Shown here: positions 1-7,434 of the stretch, piece by piece
Layout of the letters: each line of letters starts with the position of its first letter
How positions within the stretch are numbered: the first letter of the stretch is position 1
DNA from: Alphaproteobacteria bacterium
GTDB lineage: Bacteria; Pseudomonadota; Alphaproteobacteria; Rhodobacterales; Rhodobacteraceae
NCBI GenBank assembly: GCA_030429105.1
Contig: JAUIDE010000014.1
Coordinates: 1-58,009 of the forward strand
Direction: 5' to 3'
Length of the DNA stretch: 58,009 nucleotides
Notes under the pieces: generated by a model
Databases searched by the model: none
Seen by the model: the letters and a program-made list of their open reading frames with translations, nothing else
What the model was told of the DNA's origin: nothing
Made by a program: the position numbers and the translations under genes

Positions 1-479
1 TCGTTCAGGTAGACGATCATCTCCGCCCGCTCCTCAGAGCTGCGCAGGCCGGCGAAGCCCATCGAGGTGCCGGGGGCCCAGCCCTTCGGATTGGCGAGGA
101 AGGCGTAGAGGTTCTCCGGCGTCCAGACCTCGCCGGCGGGCAGAGCGCCGGAATACTTGAATCCCTCGACGGAGCCGATCTCCCGCCCGACGACGCGGTA
201 GAGATTCGGGCCGACGCCGTTCGCGCCGGCCTCAACCTTGTGGCAGGCCGCGCACTTGCGGAACCCGGCCTCGCCCTTGGCCGGGTCGGCGGCGGCGAGC
301 AATGCGGCGAGGTCGACCTCGGGCGCCGCCTCCTCCTCGCCCGCGTCCTCCTCGACGGCGAGCGCGAAGGCGAGCTCCTCCGAATGGTGCGGATGGAACA
401 CCTGCTCGGCGAAGAAGCCGAGGCCGAGAAACACCAGCAGCGACGCGCACAACGCCCCGACGATCTTGTTCAGCTCCAT
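1..479 (-). CDS. membrane-anchored c-type cytochrome (partial, C-terminus beyond window)
   Basis: Reading from the ATG at 479 gives 159 codons without a stop before the window edge. An uncleaved hydrophobic anchor (about residues 6-24) is followed by an Ala/Glu-rich spacer and one cytochrome c domain. CAACH at residues 76-80 is the heme-binding motif, and Met140 in GTSMGF is the probable sixth ligand. This architecture matches anchored electron carriers such as cytochrome cy/c552, which shuttle electrons from the bc1 complex to terminal oxidases on the periplasmic face of the inner membrane. It is divergent from pheA, with about 117 bases between the starts. The last few residues lie outside the window. 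Confidence 0.88.
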   Translation of the reverse strand, partial: MELNKIVGALCASLLVFLGLGFFAEQVFHPHHSEELAFALAVEEDAGEEEAAPEVDLAALLAAADPAKGEAGFRKCAACHKVEAGANGVGPNLYRVVGREIGSVEGFKYSGALPAGEVWTPENLYAFLANPKGWAPGTSMGFAGLRSSEERAEMIVYLN

Positions 480-596
480 GCCCGGCTCCTCTTCGTTCGG
501 GGCCGCGCGGGCCCATTCGGCACGCCTCCATACAAGCTTCCCGCAGCGGCGGGCAAGGCGTATAAGGCGCGACCAGATGACCCTAAGGCCCGTTTA

Positions 597-1448
597 ATGA
601 CCGTAAACGAAGCAAATCGCATCGCCTTCCAGGGCGAGCTCGGCGCCTATTCGCACCAGGCCTGCCGCGAAGTCTATCCCGACATGGAGCCCCTGCCCTG
701 CCCGACCTTCGAGGATGCGGTCGCCGCCGTGAAGACGGGCGCGGCGGGCCTCGCCATGCTGCCGGTCGAGAATTCGCTATACGGCCGGGTGGCCGACATC
801 CACCGGCTGCTGCCGGAAAGCGGGCTCTACATCATCGCGGAGCATTTCGTGCCGGTGCGGATCGAGCTTCTGGGCGTGCCGGGGGCGAAGCTTTCCGAGG
901 TGAAGGAGGCGATGAGCCACACCGTCCTCCTCGGCCAGTGCCGCAACTTCATGAAACTGCACGGCATCAAGACGGTGACGGGGGCGGACACGGCGGGCTC
1001 CGCCATGGCCGTGGCGAAGGCGGGGGACCCGACGCGCGCCGCGCTCGCCTCGAAGCTCGCCGGCGAGATCTACGGCCTCGTCCCCCTCGCCTCCGACATC
1101 CAGGACGCGGCGCACAACACCACGCGCTTTCTCGTGATGAGCCCGCGGAAGCTGGAGGCGGACCCGAACGCGGGCCCGGCGATGACGAGCTTCGTCTTCC
1201 AGGTGCGGAACGTGCCCGCCGCGCTCTACAAGGCGATGGGCGGCTTCGCCACGAACGGCGTGAACATGGTGAAGCTGGAAAGCTACATGGTGGACGGCTC
1301 CTTCACCGCCACGCAGTTCTATGCGGATATCGAGGGGCACCCCGAGCATCAGAACGTGATCTACGCGATGGAGGAGCTGCGCTTCTTCACCTCCTTCCTC
1401 AAGGTGCTCGGCGCCTATCCGCGGAGCGCGGCGCGGGACGGGCGGTGA
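597..1448 (+). CDS. pheA: prephenate dehydratase
   Basis: The 283-residue protein converts prephenate to phenylpyruvate in phenylalanine synthesis in the cytoplasm. The N-terminal dehydratase domain (about residues 8-182) starts with the FQGELGAYS motif and holds the catalytic TTRF motif at 175-178. A C-terminal ACT domain (about 193-270) is the expected phenylalanine sensor. The ACT motifs read PAALY and LESYM where many enzymes have GALV and ESRP. The ATG at 597 is chosen because the domain begins 8 residues later; the open frame extends upstream into the divergent cytochrome gene. This is a monofunctional form without chorismate mutase. Its stop overlaps the GTG of the next gene. Confidence 0.95.
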   Translation: MTVNEANRIAFQGELGAYSHQACREVYPDMEPLPCPTFEDAVAAVKTGAAGLAMLPVENSLYGRVADIHRLLPESGLYIIAEHFVPVRIELLGVPGAKLSEVKEAMSHTVLLGQCRNFMKLHGIKTVTGADTAGSAMAVAKAGDPTRAALASKLAGEIYGLVPLASDIQDAAHNTTRFLVMSPRKLEADPNAGPAMTSFVFQVRNVPAALYKAMGGFATNGVNMVKLESYMVDGSFTATQFYADIEGHPEHQNVIYAMEELRFFTSFLKVLGAYPRSAARDGR

Positions 1449-1852
1449 TCGCGGGGCCAGATTTCGGCTCTCCCGAGGTCGAGGCGGCGTTCCTCGCCTT
1501 CCCGCCGGGCGCGCGGGATGGGTTGCTCTCCCTCCGCCGCCTGATCTTCGACGTTGCGGCGCGGACGGAGGGCGTCGGGCAGGTCGAGGAGGCGCTGCGC
1601 TGGGGGCAGCCGGCCTATCTGACGCCGGAGACAAAGGCCGGGAGCACTATCCGCCTCGGCGCGCCGAAGGAAGGCGGCTTCGCGCTCTATGTCCATTGCC
1701 GGACGACGCTCATCGACGAATTCCGCGCCGCGCACGAGGACGGCTTCGAGATCGAGGGCTCCCGCGCGGTTCGTTTCCTGGACGGCGAGACGGTCGACGC
1801 GGCGGCGGTCGGCGCGCTGATCGCGCGGGCGCTCACCTATCATCGGCGCTGA
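1445..1852 (+). CDS. DUF1801 domain-containing protein
   Basis: This is a 135-residue soluble protein of the DUF1801 family (YdhG/YdeI-like fold), recognised by the central EALRWGQPAYL segment and the following GFALYVHC stretch. The start is a GTG that overlaps the pheA stop (GTGA), so translation is probably coupled. No catalytic function is established for most family members. It has no signal peptide or membrane segment. Pairing with pheA does not imply an aromatic amino-acid role. Confidence 0.8.
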   Translation: MIAGPDFGSPEVEAAFLAFPPGARDGLLSLRRLIFDVAARTEGVGQVEEALRWGQPAYLTPETKAGSTIRLGAPKEGGFALYVHCRTTLIDEFRAAHEDGFEIEGSRAVRFLDGETVDAAAVGALIARALTYHRR

Positions 1853-1973
1853 AAGCCGAGGCGACGGCGTTCAGCTGCGCCCCACGCGCCCGGACAGGCC
1901 CGCTCGTTTGCGCTGGATCAAGGCGCAGCCGGCGCCGGGCCGCCACCGTTTCTCGAAAACCGGGAGAAACGCC

Positions 1974-2759
1974 ATGACAGACGCCGCCGCGCCCGAAGCC
2001 TCTCCGCCGCCGCGCATCAACGCCGTGACGGGCGCGGACATCCGCGCCGCCCTGGTCGAGGGCTGGGGCGATTTCCGCGCCGCGCCGGCCTTCGGGCTCT
2101 TCTTCGCCGCGGTGACGGTGCTGGGCGGGCTCGTCATCCTGCTGCAATTGCAGGTCTGGGGGCAGACCTGGCTCATCATCCCCGTCTCGCTCGGCTTTCC
2201 GCTGCTCGGGCCGTTCTTCGCCACCGGGCTCTATGAGGTGAGCCGCCGGATCGAGGCGGGCGAGGCGCTGGACTGGGCCGGCGTTCTCGGCGTCGTCTTC
2301 CGGCAGAAGGACAGGCAGCTCCCCTCCATGATCATGGTCGTCATCATGATCTTCCTCTTCTGGATGTACGCGGCGCATCTCGTCTTCGCCCTTTTCCTCG
2401 GGCTGAAGGCGATGACGAACATCATGTCGTCCCCTGACGTCTTCCTCACGTCGGCGGGGCTCACGATGCTCGCCGTCGGCGCGCTCGTCGGCTTCCTGCT
2501 CGCGCTTCTTCTTTTCTCGATCACCGTCTTCGGCCTGCCGATGCTGCTCGACCGGGAGGTGGACGTGGTGACGGCGATGGTGACGAGCGTGCGCGCCGTC
2601 GCCGCGAGCCCGGCGCCGATGCTCGGCTTCGCCGCGGTCACCGCCGCGCTGATGCTGGCCGGGCTCGCGCCGTTCTTCCTCGGCCTCCTCGTCGCGCTGC
2701 CGCTCCTCGGCCATGCGACATGGCGGCTTTACCGGCGGGCGCTGATCTATCCGGCCTGA
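1974..2759 (+). CDS. DUF2189 integral membrane protein
   Basis: The protein has 261 residues and about six hydrophobic segments, preceded by a short Pro-rich cytoplasmic N-terminus. The layout and the LLGPFFATGLYEVSRR segment fit the DUF2189 family, which is sometimes annotated as cytochrome c oxidase subunit I-like; no heme or copper ligands support that name. The ATG at 1974 has a GGGAGA ribosome-binding site about 5 bases upstream and is preferred to the earlier in-frame start. The 3' end overlaps the convergent NTF2-like gene by 13 bases. Function unknown. Confidence 0.8.
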   Translation: MTDAAAPEASPPPRINAVTGADIRAALVEGWGDFRAAPAFGLFFAAVTVLGGLVILLQLQVWGQTWLIIPVSLGFPLLGPFFATGLYEVSRRIEAGEALDWAGVLGVVFRQKDRQLPSMIMVVIMIFLFWMYAAHLVFALFLGLKAMTNIMSSPDVFLTSAGLTMLAVGALVGFLLALLLFSITVFGLPMLLDREVDVVTAMVTSVRAVAASPAPMLGFAAVTAALMLAGLAPFFLGLLVALPLLGHATWRLYRRALIYPA

Positions 2760-3124
2760 GGCGCGGCGAAGAACTCCTCCCGCACGATCCTGCCGCTCGA
2801 TACGGTGTAGAGCGCGACCTCCTGCATGGAGAAGGGCTCGCCGCCCGCCTTCGGGCGGCCCTCGATCGAGAAGATCACGGCGAACCGGTCCGGCCCGTGG
2901 AGATAGGGCCCGGAAACCTCCCCGCCCGTCACCTCGAAATTCGCGTCCCACCAGTCATGCTTGCCCTCGATCCCGGCGAGCCCCGCCGTCTCCCGCCCCG
3001 CGCCGGGCGTCGCCTCCGCCTAGACCGAGACGGCGTCCGGCGCGTAGAGCGCCTTCAGCCCTTCGCGCTCCCGCCCTTCGCGGCAGCCCTTCACCAGCGC
3101 CTCGGCGACCTCCGCCAGAGTCAT
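2747..3124 (-). pseudogene. NTF2-like (SnoaL-type) protein interrupted by an in-frame amber codon
   Basis: Read from the ATG at 3124, the frame gives a full-length 125-residue NTF2-like protein, broken only by TAG at codon 35 (plus-strand 3020-3022). The sequence before the stop (YAPDAVSV) and after it (GIEGKHDWWD, FSMQEVALYT, VREEFFAAP) is colinear with the family. There the interrupted position usually carries Glu, so a single GAG to TAG change explains the break. Family members are small cone-shaped-fold proteins of mostly unknown substrate. A restart downstream would remove the first helix. A sequencing error is the main alternative to true inactivation. Confidence 0.8.
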
Positions 3125-3266
3125 CGCAGCCCCCTGAATGTTCTACTATTGTTCTCTTTCTGCCGCAGCGCGCCGATTCGCGCAAGCCCGCCCCGCCGCG
3201 ACTTTCGGCCCAAATTGCGCCCCGCCCGATTCCCCGTTAACCCTTTCCGCAGCCGAAGGAGACGCC

Positions 3267-4139
3267 ATGCCCGCGACGCCCCGCCCCCGCCGTTCCGTCC
3301 TCTACATGCCGGGGAGCCGCGCCCGCGCGCTGGAGAAGGCGCGGACCCTGCCGGCGGACGCGCTGATCCTCGACCTCGAGGACGCGACCCCGCCGGAGGA
3401 GAAGGAGGCCGCGCGCGGGCTGGTGATCGAGGAGATGCGCGCGGGCTTCGGCGCGCGGGAGGTGATGATCCGCGTCAACGGGCTCGACACCGAATGGGGC
3501 CCGGCGGACGTGGCGGCGGCGACCGCGGCGCGGCCCCACGCGATCCTCGTCCCGAAGGTCGAGAGCGCGGCGATGGTCGTCGCCGTCGCGGCGATGAGCG
3601 CCTCCGCGCCCGAGATCGCGATCTGGGCGATGATCGAGACGCCGAAGGGCGTGCTGAACGCCCCGGCCATCGCCGCCGCCCATCCCCGCCTCGCGGGCTT
3701 CGTGATGGGGACCAACGATCTCGTGAAGGAATTGCGCGCGGAGCATGTTCCGGGCCGCGCGCCCGTCCTCCCCGCCCTCGGCCTCGCCCTCCTAGCTGCC
3801 CGGGCGGAGGGGCTGGCCTGCCTCGACGGGGTCTGCAACGCCTTCCGCGACCAGTCCGCCCTCCGCGCCGAATGCGAACAGGGGCGGGCGATGGGTTTCG
3901 ACGGCAAGACGCTGATCCATCCGGACCAGATCGCCGTCGCCAACGAGGTCTTCGGCCCCTCCGAGGCGGCGCTGGAGGAGGCGCGGGCGCAACTCGCCGC
4001 CTATGAGGCCGTGGTGGCGAAGGGCGGCGGCGTCGCGGTGGTGAACGGGCGGATCGTGGAGAACCTCCATGTCGAGACGGCGCGGCGCCTGCTGGCCGAG
4101 GCCGAGGCGATCCGCCGTCTTGAAGCCGACATGGGCTGA
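3267..4139 (+). CDS. mcl2: (3S)-malyl-CoA thioesterase / CitE-like CoA ester lyase
   Basis: The 290-residue protein belongs to the HpcH/HpaI-CitE lyase family. It shows RSVLYMPGS at the N-terminus, DLEDA near residue 40, the RVNGLDTEWG block, WAMIETPKG, and FDGKTLIHPDQ near residue 215. By recall it aligns closely with Rhodobacter Mcl2, which hydrolyses (3S)-malyl-CoA to malate in the ethylmalonyl-CoA cycle, and less well with the longer Mcl1 lyase. The mesaconyl-CoA hydratase gene downstream (12669) fits that role. The ATG at 3267 follows a GAAGGAG ribosome-binding site. Citrate lyase beta subunit is unlikely because no citrate lyase partners are present. Confidence 0.87.
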   Translation: MPATPRPRRSVLYMPGSRARALEKARTLPADALILDLEDATPPEEKEAARGLVIEEMRAGFGAREVMIRVNGLDTEWGPADVAAATAARPHAILVPKVESAAMVVAVAAMSASAPEIAIWAMIETPKGVLNAPAIAAAHPRLAGFVMGTNDLVKELRAEHVPGRAPVLPALGLALLAARAEGLACLDGVCNAFRDQSALRAECEQGRAMGFDGKTLIHPDQIAVANEVFGPSEAALEEARAQLAAYEAVVAKGGGVAVVNGRIVENLHVETARRLLAEAEAIRRLEADMG

Positions 4140-4169
4140 GGGCATCGTGCGCCGCGAAAGGAGATCTCC

Positions 4170-4736
4170 ATGCTGATCCTCGCCGCAGGCTTCGCGCTCT
4201 GGTGCGCGGGCCATTTCCTCCCCTCGGCCCTTCCGGGCGTGCGGGAGCGGCTGATCGACGCGATCGGGGAGGGGCCCTACAAGGGCGTGTTCTCGCTCGA
4301 CGCGGCGCTGGCGATCGTTCTCATGGTGATCGGATATCAGCAGGCGGCTTTCGTCCCCGTCTACGACCCGCCAGCCTGGGGCGTCCATCTCAACAATCTG
4401 ATGATGCTCGTCGCCGTCTGGCTTTTCGCCGTTGGCGGCGCGAAGGCCTGGATCGCGACGAAGCTGCGCCATCCGATGCTCACCGGCGTCGCCGTCTGGG
4501 GGCTTTCGCATCTCCTCGTGAACGGGGACAGCGCCTCGATCCTCCTCTTCGGGGGGATGCTGCTCTGGTCGCTCGGCATGATGTGGATGATCAACCGCCG
4601 CTCCGCCGGCTGGGCGCCGCCGCGCTGGGGCGGCTGGGGGGCGGAGGCGAAGGCGGCGCTGCTGTCGCTCGGCGTCTTCGCCGTGGTCGTCTTCGCCCAT
4701 GGCTGGCTCTTCGGCGTCAGCCCCTTCCCGATGTGA
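4170..4736 (+). CDS. NnrU family membrane protein
   Basis: This is a 188-residue protein with about five or six membrane segments. The opening GFALWCAGHF, the GHFLPS segment and GLSHLLVNGD are typical of the NnrU family. NnrU was named from denitrification loci, but it is widespread and related to isoprenoid-modifying membrane enzymes; its activity here is unproved. It follows mcl2 by 30 bases and precedes a DUF1737 gene by 5 bases, so all three are probably co-transcribed. No denitrification genes are present in the window. Confidence 0.85.
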   Translation: MLILAAGFALWCAGHFLPSALPGVRERLIDAIGEGPYKGVFSLDAALAIVLMVIGYQQAAFVPVYDPPAWGVHLNNLMMLVAVWLFAVGGAKAWIATKLRHPMLTGVAVWGLSHLLVNGDSASILLFGGMLLWSLGMMWMINRRSAGWAPPRWGGWGAEAKAALLSLGVFAVVVFAHGWLFGVSPFPM

Positions 4737-4741
4737 CGCCG

Positions 4742-4945
4742 ATGCTCGCCTATCGACTTCTGACGGAGGACGACACCTCCGCCTTCTGCCACAAGGTCAC
4801 GGCGGCGCTCGCCGCCGGCTGGTCGCTTCATGGCGGGCCGGTCTACGCCTTCGACGCCGCCCGCGGCGTGATGCGCTGCGGCCAGGCCGTGGTGAAGGAG
4901 GTCGATGCGGAATATGCGCCGGAGATGAAGCTCGGCGCGCTCTGA
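4742..4945 (+). CDS. DUF1737 domain-containing small protein
   Basis: This 67-residue protein has the DUF1737 pattern: a short N-terminal strand (YRLLTEDD), a helix, then GWSLHGGPVYAFD. It starts five bases after the NnrU-like gene stops and shares its transcript. Family function is unknown. The last five codons plus a few following bases (4931-4950) occur again, with one mismatch, at 7414-7433 between two of the RTX genes, which marks a duplication endpoint in this gene. Confidence 0.82.
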   Translation: MLAYRLLTEDDTSAFCHKVTAALAAGWSLHGGPVYAFDAARGVMRCGQAVVKEVDAEYAPEMKLGAL

Positions 4946-4950
4946 CCCGC
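4931..4950. repeat. duplication junction, copy A
   Basis: These 20 bases cover the last codons and stop of the DUF1737 gene plus 5 bases of spacer. They match 7414-7433 with one mismatch, and the match continues unbroken into the 3' ends of RTX genes 1 and 2. Left of 4931 the two regions differ. This suits a breakpoint of a tandem duplication. Confidence 0.75.
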
Positions 4951-4951
4951 G

Positions 4952-7330
4952 TCAGAAGATGAAGTCGTCCTCCCCGAACGCTCCGGCGTTCTGGTTCTCG
5001 AAGAGGATCGAGCCGCGCGTGTAGGTCACGAGCACGTCTTCCCCCTGCTGCTCGATCCGGAGATCGTCGAAGCCGGAGACCCCGCGCTTGAACTCGACCT
5101 GATCGGCCCCCTGCTGGAAGCGCTGTATCACGTCGTCGCCGTCGCCGGGCGCGAAGCGGAACGTGTCCGCCCCGCCGCCGCCCTTCATCGTATCGGCGCC
5201 CTTGCCGCCCTCGATCGTGTCCGCGCCGCCGCCGCCGATCAGCCGGTCGGCCCCGCCGCCGCCTTTCAGGAAGTCCGCCGCGCCGCCGCCTTTCAGCGTG
5301 TCGTCCGCGCCCTGGCCGAAGAGCCGGTCGGCCCCGCCGCCGCCCACGAGGCTGTCGTCGCCCCCGCCGCCGCGGAGAATGTCCTCCCCCGCCTGGCCGA
5401 GCAGGGTGTCGTCGCCGCCGCGGCCCCTGACCGTATCGTTTCCGGCCATCGCGGCGATCCGGTCCGGCCCGCCCGTCCCGCTCAGGTTGTCGTCGCCCGG
5501 CGTGGGGCCGGCGGGCGGCGTCGTCGGCGGCGAGACAGGCGGGGTCACAGGGGGCGTGACGGGGGGCGTCACCGGCGGCGTGACGGGCGGTTCGGTCGCC
5601 GGCGGCGTCACCGGAGGAGTCGCAGGCGGCGTGACGGGCGGTTCCATAACAGGCGGCGTCGGCGGCGGCGTCACCGGAGGAGTCACAGGCGGCGTGACGG
5701 GCGGCTCCATAACAGGCGGCGTCACCGGAGGAGTCACAGGCGGCGTGACAGGGGGAGTCACAGGCGGCGTGACGGGCGGCTCCGCCGGAGGCGTCACGGG
5801 TGGCGTCACCGGCGGAGCCGCGACCTCGCCGCCGAAGAGGGCGAAGACCGCGCCCTTCCCGGCGACGACGCCGGGCGCGCCGAGCAGGACGTCCTCGAAC
5901 CCGTCCCCGTTCAGGTCCCCCGCCGCGGCGAGCGACTGGCCGGCATTGTCCCGAACGCTCGCGCTGTCGAATCTCAGCCCGTCGGCGGGGGCGAGCGCGC
6001 CGAGATCGATCTCGGCGGCGAAGCCGCCGGCCTTCCCGAAAACGAGGAACGTCGCGGCCCTGTCGACGGAGGCCCCCGGGCCGACGCCGGTTCCGGCCGG
6101 GCCGCCGGCGGGCGCGAAGACGAGGATGTCGTCGAACCCGTCATTGTTCACGTCGCCCGCGGCGGCGACCGCGGCCCCCGCCTGGTCATAGGCTTCCCCG
6201 CCGATGATCCGGAAACCGTTGGTCCCGTCCAGCGTCGAGGGATCGAGGACCGCGCCGAAGCCGCCCGCCTTCCCGAAAACCACATGCGCCGCCCCGGTGG
6301 AGCCGTCCGCGCCCGGCGCGCCCACGATGAGGTCGTCGAAGCCGTCGCCGTTCACATCCCCCGCCGAGGAAACGGAAGTTCCGGCGAGATCGTTCGTCTC
6401 CGACCCGCCGATCCGGAACGCCTGCGTTCCTTCCACGAAGAACGAGGAGAGGATGCTGGCGGCCGGGCGAGGCGACGCGGGGCCTGCGGCGGCGCCGAAG
6501 ACGACGAAGGCGGAGCCCGGCATGGGTCCGTTGTAATCGAAGCCCGGCGCGCCGATCACGATGTCTTCGATCCCGTCGCCGTTGACGTCTCCGGCGACGG
6601 AGACCGAATAGCCGATCAAGCCGTTCGCGGTCTGGCCGAAGAGCGTGAAGCCGTTCCCGCCGTTGAGATCGCCGGCGTCGGAGCTTGCATAGAAGCCGTC
6701 CCGCGTTCCGAAGATCACATGGACGGCGCCGGCGTTCTCGTAGCCGGAGCCGCTGAAGCTATCGCCCCACGCGCCGACCAGCACATCATCGATCCCGTCC
6801 CCGTTCACGTCGCCCGCCGCGACGGACCAGCCCGCGACGTCCCCCGCGCCGCCGAGGAAGCGGAAGCCGTTGTCGCCAGTGAGGGACGACAGCGAGACCT
6901 CCGCCCCGAAGGCGCCTGTCTTGCCGAAGACCACATAGGCCGCGCCGGCGGACGCGCCGTTCGCGGCTGCGTAGCGGGCGCCGACCACGACGTCGTCGAT
7001 CCCGTCGCCGTTCACGTCGCCGACCGCGAGGGAGAAGCCCGCCTGGTCGTCCTCGGCCTCGCCGACGAGGGTGAAGCCGTTCACGCCGTCCAGCGCGGCG
7101 ACCTCCGTCGCGGCGGGGAGGCCGGAGGCGGTTCCGAAGATCACATGGACCTTGCCGCCGGAAGGGTCCGCGGTCGTCGATTGCGGGGCGCCGACGATGA
7201 AGTCCGCGAACCCGTCCCCGTTCACATCCCCGACGGCGACGGCCGCGCCGGTGCGCGAAAGGGTGAACTCGCCGTCGATCCGGAACCCTGTCGCCGGATC
7301 GAGATCGCCAAGTGTCGTCGCTTCAAGCAT
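4952..7330 (-). CDS. secreted FG-GAP propeller/RTX calcium-binding protein 1
   Basis: The 792-residue acidic protein has no N-terminal signal peptide. Seven FG-GAP/VCBS repeats, each with a DVNGDG-type calcium loop, fill about residues 1-500 and should form one seven-bladed beta-propeller. A Pro-Val-Thr linker (about 503-605) follows, then a block of GGxGxD RTX nonapeptides (about 605-740) and a tail ending DDFIF. This layout fits export by a type I secretion system, which is not encoded in the window. The start at 7330 is chosen because a GGAGGGGG ribosome-binding site precedes it; the frame opens 13 codons earlier. Likely extracellular; ligand unknown. Confidence 0.85.
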   Translation of the reverse strand: MLEATTLGDLDPATGFRIDGEFTLSRTGAAVAVGDVNGDGFADFIVGAPQSTTADPSGGKVHVIFGTASGLPAATEVAALDGVNGFTLVGEAEDDQAGFSLAVGDVNGDGIDDVVVGARYAAANGASAGAAYVVFGKTGAFGAEVSLSSLTGDNGFRFLGGAGDVAGWSVAAGDVNGDGIDDVLVGAWGDSFSGSGYENAGAVHVIFGTRDGFYASSDAGDLNGGNGFTLFGQTANGLIGYSVSVAGDVNGDGIEDIVIGAPGFDYNGPMPGSAFVVFGAAAGPASPRPAASILSSFFVEGTQAFRIGGSETNDLAGTSVSSAGDVNGDGFDDLIVGAPGADGSTGAAHVVFGKAGGFGAVLDPSTLDGTNGFRIIGGEAYDQAGAAVAAAGDVNNDGFDDILVFAPAGGPAGTGVGPGASVDRAATFLVFGKAGGFAAEIDLGALAPADGLRFDSASVRDNAGQSLAAAGDLNGDGFEDVLLGAPGVVAGKGAVFALFGGEVAAPPVTPPVTPPAEPPVTPPVTPPVTPPVTPPVTPPVMEPPVTPPVTPPVTPPPTPPVMEPPVTPPATPPVTPPATEPPVTPPVTPPVTPPVTPPVSPPTTPPAGPTPGDDNLSGTGGPDRIAAMAGNDTVRGRGGDDTLLGQAGEDILRGGGGDDSLVGGGGADRLFGQGADDTLKGGGAADFLKGGGGADRLIGGGGADTIEGGKGADTMKGGGGADTFRFAPGDGDDVIQRFQQGADQVEFKRGVSGFDDLRIEQQGEDVLVTYTRGSILFENQNAGAFGEDDFIF
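5516..5821. repeat. PVTPP-encoding tandem repeat in RTX gene 1
   Basis: The segment is built of short units of 12-15 bases resembling GGCGTCACCGGCGGCGTGAC on the plus strand. They encode PVTPP with variants such as PVMEPP, PATPP and PAEPP on the minus strand. It forms the extended linker between propeller and RTX block. Such repeats readily change copy number by slippage. Confidence 0.9.
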
Positions 7331-7413
7331 CGGAGCCCCCTCCAAGTGGTTACCGATGCGTAAACGCAAACCTCCATTTCACCAATTGCATTTGAACACG
7401 GCGCGAAGGGCGG

Positions 7414-7433
7414 CTCGGCGCGCTCTGACCGGC
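7414..7433. repeat. duplication junction, copy B
   Basis: This is a copy of 4931-4950 with one mismatch, lying just after the stop of RTX gene 2. It includes a stranded copy of the last codons of the DUF1737 gene, which has no reading frame here. The offset of 2483 bases equals the distance between the stops of RTX genes 1 and 2. Confidence 0.75.
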
Positions 7434-7434
7434 G

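Noticed and set aside
1974-2759. Naming the DUF2189 protein as a cytochrome oxidase subunit
   Set aside because: The expected heme and copper His ligands are not present; the name comes from remote similarity only.
2747-3124. TAG codon as pyrrolysine or other recoding
   Set aside because: No pyl genes or recoding element is visible, and relatives tend to have Glu at this place; a point mutation or error is simpler.
5163-6191. Plus-strand frame rich in PPPP and GGVTGG repeats
   Set aside because: It mirrors the RTX nonapeptides and the PVTPP linker of the real minus-strand gene; no ribosome-binding site or domain.
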